A stretch of DNA of 64,000 nt, taken from DASRJW01 sp964567755. GTDB taxonomy: Bacteria > Krumholzibacteriota > Krumholzibacteriia > G020349025. Under the pieces are notes generated by a model, which searched no databases, was not told where the DNA came from, and saw only the letters and a list, made by a program, of their open reading frames with translations. The stretch covers positions 1 through 64,000 of the forward strand of contig CAZMNW010000048.1 in assembly GCA_964567755.1 (NCBI GenBank). Direction: 5' to 3'. Numbering within the stretch: position 1 is the first letter of the stretch; each line of letters begins with the position of its first letter. A program made the translations under genes and the position numbers. Of this stretch, positions 10,518 through 18,040 are shown in pieces.

Positions 10518-12608
10518 TCAACGCGGGGCGCGGCGGCTCAGCACCACGATAGAACGTGGCGCCACCAGATAGTCGAGCGCCAGGAGCGGGGACTCGGTGC
10601 CGGGGTCGACGATATCCGCCGGGCTCGGCAGGTGGGTGTCGACGATGCGGCTCCATTCGCCAGCGCTGCCTTCTTGGATGCTGAAGCGCAGCGGTTGCCA
10701 CCATGCGTTGATCATCACATACAAGTCGCCTTCGCCGAAGCGAGCGCCGCTCAGTCGAAAAGCCAGGTGGCGCGACTCGTGCGAGAGATCTACGCCGCCC
10801 GTGGCGCCGTACCAGTGAACGTCGTCACGCCAGAAGTGGCTGCGCGCGATCGACCGGCGCGATTTGCGCAGCGCGATCATGCGCTGGAAGAAGCGGAACA
10901 CGTCGCGGTTGAGCTCGAGGCGAGACCAGTCGAGCCAGGAGATCTCGTTGTCCTGGTTGTACGGATTGTTGTTGCCGCGCTGGGTGTTGAGGAACTCGTC
11001 GCCGGCAAGGAACATCGGCGTGCCGTTGGCGAGCATGAGGAGGCAACAGAAGTTCTTCACCTGCTGCCGGCGCAGCGCTTGCACGGCTGCGGGCGCGCTG
11101 GCGTCGCCCTCCCAGCCGCAGTTCCAGCTGCCGTTGTCGTCGCTGCCATCGGTGTTGGCATGACCGTTGGCCTCGTTGTGCTTGGCGTTGTAGGCCACCA
11201 GGTCGTAGAGGCAGAAACCATCGTGGGCGGTAAGGAAGTTGACGCTTTGATGCGGTCGATACATGTCGCCCGGGCCGTCAGGGAAAAGATCGTCGCTGCC
11301 GTACAGACGGGTCATCAAGGCACCGACCTTGCCTGAATCTCCCTTGACGAACGCACGCAAGTCGTCGCGGAATCGCCCGTTCCACTGCGCCCACATGAGG
11401 CCCGGATAGCTGCGCCCGAGCAAATAGGCGCCGATGTCCCAGGCTTCGGCGACGAGGCGCACGTCGAGCGACGCCGCCAGCGCGCCGATCTCGCTGATGA
11501 GCGGTGACTCGTCGACCTGCACCTGGCCATGTGCGTCGCGGGCGAAGATCGACGCCAAGTCGAAGCGGAAACCGTCGACGCCGAACTCCTTGGCCCAGTG
11601 GCGTAGGCTTTGCAGGATCAAGGCGCGCATCGCAGGGTGCGCGCATCGGGTGGTGTTGCCGCAGCCGCTGTCGTTGTAGAAGCGGCCCGCGGCATCGAGA
11701 AGATAATAGCTGCTGTTGTCGAGGCCGCGGAGCGAGTAGGTGGGGCCCGTCTCGTTGCCTTCGCAGGTGTGATTGTAGACCACATCCAACCAGACCTCGA
11801 TGCCGGCGCGGTGGAAAGCGCGCACCATGGCGCGAAACTCGTCGGCCGCATCGTGCAGCGCATAGCCCTCGTGCGGTGCGAAGAAGCTCAGCGTCATGTA
11901 ACCCCAGTAGCCGCCCTCTTGCGGGTCGAACTGATGCACCGGCAACAATTCCACCACGGTGACACCGAGCTCCTGAAGGTAGGGAATCTTTTCGATCAAC
12001 CCGAGGAATGTGCCGCGCTTCTCGGGGGCGACTCCTGAGTTGCTGTGCGCCGTGAAGCCCTTGACATGCATCTCGTAGACGATCGTGTCGTGGGTGTGCC
12101 GCGGCGCCGCCACGGTCTCTGCATCCGATTCCGGCCGGTCGCGCGGCAGAACGCCCAGAGGGGCGCGACCGTCGTTGGCGCCGGGTTGGCAGGCCGCGGC
12201 GCGGGAGAATTCCGCCGGCAGATGCACCGCGGAGGCAAAAGGATCGAGCAATGTCTTCTGCTCATCGAAACGGTGGCCGTGCTCCGGATCCCGGGGTCCA
12301 TCCACGTGGTAGGCGTAGTAGCGCGCCGTGGGTGCGACTGCGAGTGGCACGAGGCAGTGCCAGATGCGTCCGGTCTTGTGGCGCAGCGGATCGAGCCGCT
12401 GCGCGAAGACTGGTTGCAGGACATCGTCGTCGGCGAAGAGAAGCAGCGTCACGCTGGTCGCGTGCCGCGAGTACAGCGCGAAGTTCCACGCGCGTTCGGA
12501 AGCGACCCAGGTGGCGCCGAGAGGCGCCGGGCTGCCTTCCGCTCGCTCCCAGGGTTCGATCGTTCGCAACCGCTCGGGTGCACGAGCCGGAATGGTAAGA
12601 GGCAACAT
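10518..12608 (-). CDS. glgX: glycogen debranching enzyme / isoamylase (GH13)
   Basis: Hydrolyses alpha-1,6 branches of glycogen in the cytoplasm. 696 residues, the usual length. An N-terminal CBM48 domain (about 25-130; WNFALYSRHATSVTLLLF) precedes the GH13 barrel. The conserved regions are VVELLPVHQFD, DVVYNHT (region I), FGVDGFRFDLAS with the nucleophile Asp (II), LVAEAWD with the acid Glu (III) and FLTAHDGF (IV); TPMFLAGDEFLNTQRGNNNP is also typical of GlgX/TreX. A C-terminal beta domain ends in SIVVLSRRAPR. It is a single gene, convergent with the propeller gene and divergent from pepE with 91 bases between. No other glycogen genes are in the window. Specificity (GlgX versus TreX) cannot be decided from the sequence. 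Confidence 0.93.
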   Translation of the reverse strand: MLPLTIPARAPERLRTIEPWERAEGSPAPLGATWVASERAWNFALYSRHATSVTLLLFADDDVLQPVFAQRLDPLRHKTGRIWHCLVPLAVAPTARYYAYHVDGPRDPEHGHRFDEQKTLLDPFASAVHLPAEFSRAAACQPGANDGRAPLGVLPRDRPESDAETVAAPRHTHDTIVYEMHVKGFTAHSNSGVAPEKRGTFLGLIEKIPYLQELGVTVVELLPVHQFDPQEGGYWGYMTLSFFAPHEGYALHDAADEFRAMVRAFHRAGIEVWLDVVYNHTCEGNETGPTYSLRGLDNSSYYLLDAAGRFYNDSGCGNTTRCAHPAMRALILQSLRHWAKEFGVDGFRFDLASIFARDAHGQVQVDESPLISEIGALAASLDVRLVAEAWDIGAYLLGRSYPGLMWAQWNGRFRDDLRAFVKGDSGKVGALMTRLYGSDDLFPDGPGDMYRPHQSVNFLTAHDGFCLYDLVAYNAKHNEANGHANTDGSDDNGSWNCGWEGDASAPAAVQALRRQQVKNFCCLLMLANGTPMFLAGDEFLNTQRGNNNPYNQDNEISWLDWSRLELNRDVFRFFQRMIALRKSRRSIARSHFWRDDVHWYGATGGVDLSHESRHLAFRLSGARFGEGDLYVMINAWWQPLRFSIQEGSAGEWSRIVDTHLPSPADIVDPGTESPLLALDYLVAPRSIVVLSRRAPR

Positions 12609-12699
12609 GGGCGGAGACTACGCCAACATGGGGTCCGAGGGAAGCCACGTCGCGCACAGGGCTGGTGTCGCCCGCCCGGGACGCACTACAGTCCACGGT

Positions 12700-13383
12700 A
12701 TGCGAGTCCTCCTGATCAGCAATTCGGGCCGCCCGTTTCTCGAGCACTGTCGGGCCGCGATCGCAGATTTCCTCGGCCCACAGCGCCGAGTTGCCTTCGT
12801 CACCGCGGCGTCCTACGACGACGAGGCCGCCTACCATGCGATGGCGCAGCAGGCCCTCTCCCCCGCGGAGCTCGAGATCTTGCGGTTGCAGACCGAAGAA
12901 TCGCCGCTCGCAGTGCTCGACCGAGCCGGCGCCATCTTTGTCGGCGGTGGCAACACTTATCATTTGTTGGCGCGCCTGCACGCAGCCTCTCTCGTCGAGG
13001 AGATTCGCGCGCGCGTTCGGAGCGGCATGCCCTATATCGGATCGAGCGCCGGCGCCAACGTCGCCGGGCCGAACATCTTGACGACGAACGATTGGAACGT
13101 AGATGGCGCGAACCGCTTCGACGCCTTCGGGCTCGTGCCCTTCAACATCAATCCGCATTACCGAGAAACCGATCCGGTCATGGCGCCGTTCAGCGAAACC
13201 CGCGACGACCGCATCGGGCAGTACCTGCACGTGCGCGACAATCCCGTCGTCGGTATCGAGGAGCAAACGCTGCTGCGCTGGGAGAATGGTGCCGGAACCG
13301 TGATCGGACCAGGCCGCGTGCGTGTCTTCCAGCGCGGCCGGCCGCCGCAAGACTTCCGTGCCGGCGATGTCGTCCGGCTCTGA
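12700..13383 (+). CDS. pepE: dipeptidase E (peptidase family S51)
   Basis: 227 residues, the family's normal length. Cytoplasmic serine peptidase that cleaves Asp-X dipeptides. It starts MRVLLISNSG, followed by the family landmarks FVTAASYDD, IFVGGGNTYHLL (80-90) and the nucleophile elbow YIGSSAGANV with Ser116. FNINPHYRE supplies the His region and VVGIEEQTLLRW the strand near the end. ATG 12700 was chosen because the longer open frame upstream runs through the divergent promoter region and lacks homology. The strand opposite is glgX. It has no operon partner; dnaE follows after 114 bases. Confidence 0.92.
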   Translation: MRVLLISNSGRPFLEHCRAAIADFLGPQRRVAFVTAASYDDEAAYHAMAQQALSPAELEILRLQTEESPLAVLDRAGAIFVGGGNTYHLLARLHAASLVEEIRARVRSGMPYIGSSAGANVAGPNILTTNDWNVDGANRFDAFGLVPFNINPHYRETDPVMAPFSETRDDRIGQYLHVRDNPVVGIEEQTLLRWENGAGTVIGPGRVRVFQRGRPPQDFRAGDVVRL

Positions 13384-13497
13384 TCCGGACTGAGCCGATC
13401 GCGGCCATCTCGAGCCGCACTTCGGGGCCCGATCGCACGCGGAGCGCGGGGCGGCTCGACCCGAAATTTCATGCTAAACTGATCCCCGCCCTTCTCC

Positions 13498-16400
13498 ATG
13501 GCTGCGCGCGCGTCCGCTCAGGCGGTTGCCGTGTCGCTTTCGTTCGTCCACCTGAACGTGCACTCGAATTTCTCGCTGCTCGCCGGCACGCGCAGTGTCG
13601 ACGAACTGGTGGCGGCGGCGCGTCTGGCCGGGATGTCGGCGCTGGCGCTCACCGATACCAACGGTCTGTACGCTGCGGTGGATTTCCAGGCAGCGTGCCG
13701 CGCGGCGGACGTGCATCCGGTATTCGGCGTCGATCTGCGCCATGACGGCAGGCGCGCCGTGCTCTTGGCGCGCGACGCCATTGGTTACGGCGAGATCTGT
13801 CGTCTTGTGAGCCGAAGGCACCTGGACGCAGAGTTCCGGCTCGGCGCGGCGCTGGCCGGCGCGAGCGAGCATGTTTTCGTGTTGTGCGGCGACGCCGCGT
13901 TGCTCGCGGCGTTGCGTGGCCGCGACAACGTGTATGTCGAGATCGTTTGTCATCACGACGTGACCTCGCGCCGGCGCAAATACCACTTGCTCGACGTGGC
14001 CGAGCGCCTCGGCCTGCCCGTCGTAGCCACGAACAACGTGCACATGCTCGGGCGGGAAGAACACCGCATCCATCGCGTGCTCTGCGCCATCCGCACCAAC
14101 ACCACGCTGGGCACGGTTCCGGAGGGCGAGATCGAGCACGAAGAGTGTTTCCTGCGCTCACCCGGCGAGATGGCAGCGCTGTTCGCCGACGTGCCCACAG
14201 CTCTGGAGAACACGACGCACATCGCATGGAGCTGCCAGTATAAGATTCCGCTCGGCCACCCGCGCCCCCCGCGTTTCGCCCTGCCGGATGAACCATCGTT
14301 GCGCCGAGCCGTGCATCGCGTCGCTTGGCGCCGCGGCATCGCCGAACACCTGGGCCGCGCTCCGGACGGCGAGTCGCCGCGTGTTCTACGCGCCACTGAC
14401 GGCCACGCCGTACCCAGTCTCCCCGAGTGGCCGCACGTGCCCCGCGGTCTCTTTCGCGCCGACCCCGATGCCGCAGGAACGTCCCGACCGGCGTCACGCG
14501 GCGGGCGAAAAGGGCATGGATGCCCGGGCCCGCCGCGTGCCGAGCGAGCGAGTGCGCAGGATGCGCGCGAGCGAGCGTCCGGTCGGGACGTTCCTGCGGC
14601 AGCGGGGTCCCCCGAGGAAGGAGCAATCGAGCACGCCGCCGCGTTCGAATTCCTGCACGAACTGAGTGCCGAGGGTCTTCGAGTGCGGCTCGGTTCCGAT
14701 GCAAACCGCGAAGCGCAGGACGCGCTAGCGCGCGAGCTCGACGTCATCCGCCGGCTCGATCTCACCGAGTACTTCCTAGTGTGCTGGGATTTGGTGCGCT
14801 TCGCGCGCAGCCACGGCATGCCGTGTCTCGGCCGCGGCTCGGCGGCGAACAGCCTGGTGAGCTATTGCCTGTACATCACGCACGTGAACCCGCTCGTGCA
14901 CAATCTGTTCTTCGAACGCTTCCTCAATCTCGAACGCGAGGGGTTCCCCGACTTCGACATCGACTTCGGCACCGACGACCGCGAGGTGGTTCTCGACTAC
15001 GTCTTCGCGCGCTACGGGCGCGACCGTGTCGCCATGATCTGCACCTACAGCACGATGCACGTGCGCTCGGCCATGCGCGAGGTGGCGAAGGCTTTCGGCA
15101 TCCCCAACGGCGAGGTGGACGATGTCGTCAAACGCTTGCCGCACTTCGCCTCGCCGCGGGAAGTGCGGGAGCGCATCGCACGCGATCCGGCGCGGCGCGA
15201 CCTGCCGCTCGACCGTGAGCCATTTCGCAGCGTGCTCGAGATCGCCGAACGCATCGCCGAGTTCCCGCGCCACTTGGCGACGCACCCTTGCGGCCTCGTC
15301 ATCGCTCCCGAGCCGATCCTCGACATCGTGCCGCTGCAGCGCGGCGACAAAGGGCTCGAGATCACCCAGTGGGACATGAATGCGATCGAGGACGCCGGTC
15401 TCATCAAGATCGACATCCTGGGGCAAAAGGGCTTGGCCGTGATCGGCGACACCATTCGGCAAGTCGAGCGCAACGACGGCTTGCGCATCGATCCGGAGGC
15501 GGTCGACGTCCTGGCCGACGCGCGTGGCCGAGCGCTTGTGCGCACGGGTCGCACCGTGGGTTGCTTCTACATCGAGAGCCCGATCATGCTGCAGCTGCTC
15601 GAGCAAGCCGCCTGCGACGACTTCGAAGTGCTGACGGCGCTGTCGTCCATCATCCGCCCTGGCGTGTCGAACTACGGCGGCAAACGCCGTTACCTCGAAT
15701 GCCATTTGGGTCTGCGCACACCCGAAGTGCTGCACCCGCTCCTCGAACCGGCGCTGCGCGACACCTACGGCTGCCTCATCTATCAGGAGCAGGTCATCCA
15801 GGTGGCGACCGCCATCGCCGGCATGACGCTCTCGGAAGCCGATGGGCTGCGCAAGTGCATGTCGAAGAAACGCAACTGGCAGCACATGGAGACGTACCGC
15901 GAACGCTTCCTGTCCGGCGCGCGCCGGCACCAAGTTCCGGACGCGGTGGCGGCGGAGATCTTCACCCAGATCGAGAGCTTCGCCGGTTACGCCTTCTGCA
16001 AGGCGCACTCGGCGTCGTTCGCGCTCGAATCGTTCGCGAGCGCCTACTGGAAGGCGCATCACCCGGCGGAGTTCATGGCGGCCGTGCTCACCAACCAGGG
16101 CGGCTACTACACACCCATGGAGTACGCCGAAGAAGCGCGGCGCTGTGGCGTGCGTTTGTTGCCGCCGTGTGTCAACGCGAGCTACAAGGAGTTCTGGGGA
16201 CGCGAGCGCGAGATCCGCACCGGGCTCATGCAGGTGAAAGGACTGACGGGCACGACATCGGCCGCGCTGCTCGTGGCACGGCGCACGGGTGGCCCGTTCG
16301 CCACGCTCGAAGATTTCCTGCGGCGCGTGCGGCCGTCGCACGCCGAGGCGCGTTCGCTCGTGCGTTGCGGCGGCATGGATTGCTTCGGCAGCACGCGGCC

Positions 16401-17037
16401 CCGCTTGTTGTGGGAGCTCGAGATGCGCGCCCGTGCCGCAGCCGATGCCGGCGCCGCAGCGAAGACCGCTGTAGGTGTTGCAACCGGCGCGGCGAGCGCG
16501 GTGAGCACCGCAGCCGACACCGCCGCCGCCGGCAGTGCGCGTCTGGCATGGTTCGCCGCCAACTGCGATTCGGAGCGCCTGGCGGCGCTCGTGGCGCAGA
16601 TCCCGCTGCTCGGCGAATGGGACGCGCAGGCGCGCATGCGCGCCGAGCTCGAGACGCTGGAAATGACGCTCGATGTCCATCCCTTCGCGCTCTTCCCGAA
16701 TGTGCTGGACTGGACGCGTGCGCGCCGGCCGATTGTGAGCAGCGTCGATCTGCGCCGGCACACCGGCCGCGAGGTCTACCTGCTGGGCTGGAAGGTGACA
16801 TCGAAGCGCGCCACCACGGTGAACGACGAGCCCATGTGCTTCGTCACCTTCAGCGACGAACACGGGCGCTTCGAAGCCAGTTTTTTCCCCGAGGTCTACG
16901 CGCGCTGCGCCACCGAGTTGCTCCGTGGCTTCGGCCCGTATCTCATCAAAGGTAAGGTCGAAACCCAGTTCGGCGTCGCCGAGCTCGTCGCGTCGCACGT
17001 GCTGCTGCTGCGCGGCACGAAAGACGCCGACACGTGA
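13498..17037 (+). CDS. dnaE: DNA polymerase III alpha subunit, DnaE2-like
   Basis: 1179 residues. Order: PHP domain (about 15-270), palm with GRGSAANS and the catalytic GFPDFDIDF (Asp pair) and KIDILG (third Asp), fingers, helix-hairpin-helix (about 860-910) and an OB fold (YLLGWKVTSKRATTVNDEPM to ELVASHVLLLRG). There is no long tau-binding tail, so it looks like an error-prone or accessory alpha rather than the main replicase. PHP metal ligands are partly lost: HLNVHS instead of HLHxH, and TDTN instead of TDH, so no PHP proofreading is expected. Residues about 325-368 are an extra Pro/Gly/Arg-rich piece encoded by a palindromic insertion (14469-14601) that keeps the frame. No imuA or imuB is adjacent. 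The start could also be GTG 13531. Confidence 0.9.
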   Translation: MAARASAQAVAVSLSFVHLNVHSNFSLLAGTRSVDELVAAARLAGMSALALTDTNGLYAAVDFQAACRAADVHPVFGVDLRHDGRRAVLLARDAIGYGEICRLVSRRHLDAEFRLGAALAGASEHVFVLCGDAALLAALRGRDNVYVEIVCHHDVTSRRRKYHLLDVAERLGLPVVATNNVHMLGREEHRIHRVLCAIRTNTTLGTVPEGEIEHEECFLRSPGEMAALFADVPTALENTTHIAWSCQYKIPLGHPRPPRFALPDEPSLRRAVHRVAWRRGIAEHLGRAPDGESPRVLRATDGHAVPSLPEWPHVPRGLFRADPDAAGTSRPASRGGRKGHGCPGPPRAERASAQDARERASGRDVPAAAGSPEEGAIEHAAAFEFLHELSAEGLRVRLGSDANREAQDALARELDVIRRLDLTEYFLVCWDLVRFARSHGMPCLGRGSAANSLVSYCLYITHVNPLVHNLFFERFLNLEREGFPDFDIDFGTDDREVVLDYVFARYGRDRVAMICTYSTMHVRSAMREVAKAFGIPNGEVDDVVKRLPHFASPREVRERIARDPARRDLPLDREPFRSVLEIAERIAEFPRHLATHPCGLVIAPEPILDIVPLQRGDKGLEITQWDMNAIEDAGLIKIDILGQKGLAVIGDTIRQVERNDGLRIDPEAVDVLADARGRALVRTGRTVGCFYIESPIMLQLLEQAACDDFEVLTALSSIIRPGVSNYGGKRRYLECHLGLRTPEVLHPLLEPALRDTYGCLIYQEQVIQVATAIAGMTLSEADGLRKCMSKKRNWQHMETYRERFLSGARRHQVPDAVAAEIFTQIESFAGYAFCKAHSASFALESFASAYWKAHHPAEFMAAVLTNQGGYYTPMEYAEEARRCGVRLLPPCVNASYKEFWGREREIRTGLMQVKGLTGTTSAALLVARRTGGPFATLEDFLRRVRPSHAEARSLVRCGGMDCFGSTRPRLLWELEMRARAAADAGAAAKTAVGVATGAASAVSTAADTAAAGSARLAWFAANCDSERLAALVAQIPLLGEWDAQARMRAELETLEMTLDVHPFALFPNVLDWTRARRPIVSSVDLRRHTGREVYLLGWKVTSKRATTVNDEPMCFVTFSDEHGRFEASFFPEVYARCATELLRGFGPYLIKGKVETQFGVAELVASHVLLLRGTKDADT
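14469..14601. repeat. nested palindromic insertion inside dnaE
   Basis: A 133-base segment bounded by perfect 23-base inverted arms (14469-14491 and 14579-14601). Inside lie a second perfect pair of 10 bases (14497-14506 and 14528-14537) and a third pair GGGCAT/ATGCCC (14512-14517 and 14520-14525). The encoded residues are low-complexity and the reading frame is kept. The form is that of a REP- or MITE-like element carried within a gene. Confidence 0.85.
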
Positions 17038-17063
17038 GTGGAGCGCTCGGCGCATCATCTGGC

Positions 17064-17098
17064 TTGACAGGCCAACTCGATAAGGCTATTATAGCCTT
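17064..17098 (+). promoter_or_regulatory. vapBC-like promoter with overlapping operator palindrome
   Basis: TTGACA (17064-17069), 17 bases, TATTAT (17087-17092): a near-consensus sigma70 promoter. A perfect inverted repeat AAGGCTATTATAGCCTT (17082-17098) overlaps the -10, as expected for autorepression by the antitoxin. The ATG at 17102 is only about 3 bases after the predicted transcription start and has no Shine-Dalgarno, so the mRNA is probably leaderless. Confidence 0.75.
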
Positions 17099-17101
17099 AT
17101 T

Positions 17102-17389
17102 ATGAGGCAGGTGAGCGTAAGCGAACTGAAGAACCAGCTGAGCCGCTACTTGCGGCTGGTCAAGCGCGGGGAGACTATCGAAATCCTCGAGCGGTCTGTT
17201 CCCGTGGCCCGTCTCGAGGGGGTCCCGAATGGCGCGACCTCCGGAGATGGCCACCTCGAGCGGCTGCGGCGCGATGGCATCGTTCTTCCAGCCAAGCGTC
17301 GGGCCTGCGTCGAGTTGTTGGAAGAATCCCCGATCCCTTGCCGGGCAGACGCCGTTCAGGCAGTCATCGATGAGCGCGGCGATCGATGA
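17102..17389 (+). CDS. antitoxin, Phd/YefM (prevent-host-death) type
   Basis: 95 residues. The N-terminal half MRQVSVSELKNQLSRYLRLV KRGETIEILERSVPVARL is the DNA-binding Phd/YefM fold; the charged C-terminal half (HLERLRRDGIVLPAKRRACV) would wrap the toxin. It is read probably without a leader from a promoter whose -10 is inside a palindromic operator. Its stop overlaps the toxin start (ATGA at 17386-17389), so the two are translationally coupled. Function is inferred from fold and context. It and its partner form a self-contained cassette placed just after dnaE. Confidence 0.88.
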   Translation: MRQVSVSELKNQLSRYLRLVKRGETIEILERSVPVARLEGVPNGATSGDGHLERLRRDGIVLPAKRRACVELLEESPIPCRADAVQAVIDERGDR

Positions 17390-17808
17390 GGTACTGGGAC
17401 TCCTCTGCTCTGATCGCGCTGCACATCGAGCAGTCGGCGACAGCTCAGGTTCGCGACCTCTACGCGAGAGATCCGGACGTGCTCACTTGGGTCCTGAGCG
17501 ATGTCGAGGTGCGATCCGGGATTGCGCGTCTGGGAAGAGACGATGCCTTGGACCCCGCCGCGGTCCAAGCCGCCATCGCGCGCGTCGAAGCCTTCTGGGA
17601 GAGCGTGCACGAGATCTCTCTTGTGGAGGCCGTGAAGCCGCGCGCCAAGCGGCTGCTAGGCATCCACCCACTCAAGGCAGCCGATGCACTGCAGCTCGGT
17701 GCCGCGCTCGCAGGGGTCTATGACAACCCGCTTGGCTGGGAGTTCGCGTGTCTCGATCGCGGTCTCGGTGCGGCCGCGCAACGCGAGGGTTTCATCGTCG
17801 TGCCGTGA
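17386..17808 (+). CDS. vapC: PIN-domain toxin, VapC family
   Basis: 140 residues, normal for VapC, predicted to be a metal-dependent ribonuclease. The four acidic PIN residues are present: Asp5 (RYWDSSALIAL), Glu41 (SDVEVRSGIAR), Asp100 (LKAADALQLGAA) and Asp124 (FACLDRGLG). It starts at the ATG overlapping the antitoxin stop. Together with the upstream gene it forms a type II toxin-antitoxin module. The RNA target cannot be told from the sequence. Downstream is a second, diverged piece of the dnaE 3' end. Confidence 0.9.
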   Translation: MRYWDSSALIALHIEQSATAQVRDLYARDPDVLTWVLSDVEVRSGIARLGRDDALDPAAVQAAIARVEAFWESVHEISLVEAVKPRAKRLLGIHPLKAADALQLGAALAGVYDNPLGWEFACLDRGLGAAAQREGFIVVP

Positions 17809-17842
17809 CTTGCCTGGACCCGGCGCCACCGGACCGGCGCGT

Positions 17843-17910
17843 GCGCTGCGCCACCGAGTTGCTCCGCGGCTTCGGCGCGTATCTCGTCAAAGGCAAGGTC
17901 GAAACCCAGT
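17843..17910 (+). pseudogene. diverged second copy of a dnaE 3' fragment
   Basis: These 68 bases match dnaE 16902-16969 with four differences and encode RCATELLRGFGAYLVKGKVE. Two differences are synonymous and two are conservative (Pro to Ala, Ile to Val), so the fragment was once selected as coding. The toxin-antitoxin cassette therefore lies between two dnaE pieces. Confidence 0.85.
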
Positions 17911-18040
17911 ACAGGAGGTTCCTTGTCGAGGGGATGGCATGATGCGGAACATGTCATTCCCTACGCCGAGGCCAAGGCACTCATGCTCGGGAAGGTGACG
18001 TCATGAAGGCTCTGGGGATCGTGTCGGACGGCAAATGCGT

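Noticed and set aside
14776..17058. 760-residue open frame on the minus strand, antisense to dnaE
   Set aside because: It has no domain and low-complexity composition; a long antisense frame is expected from high-GC codon bias.
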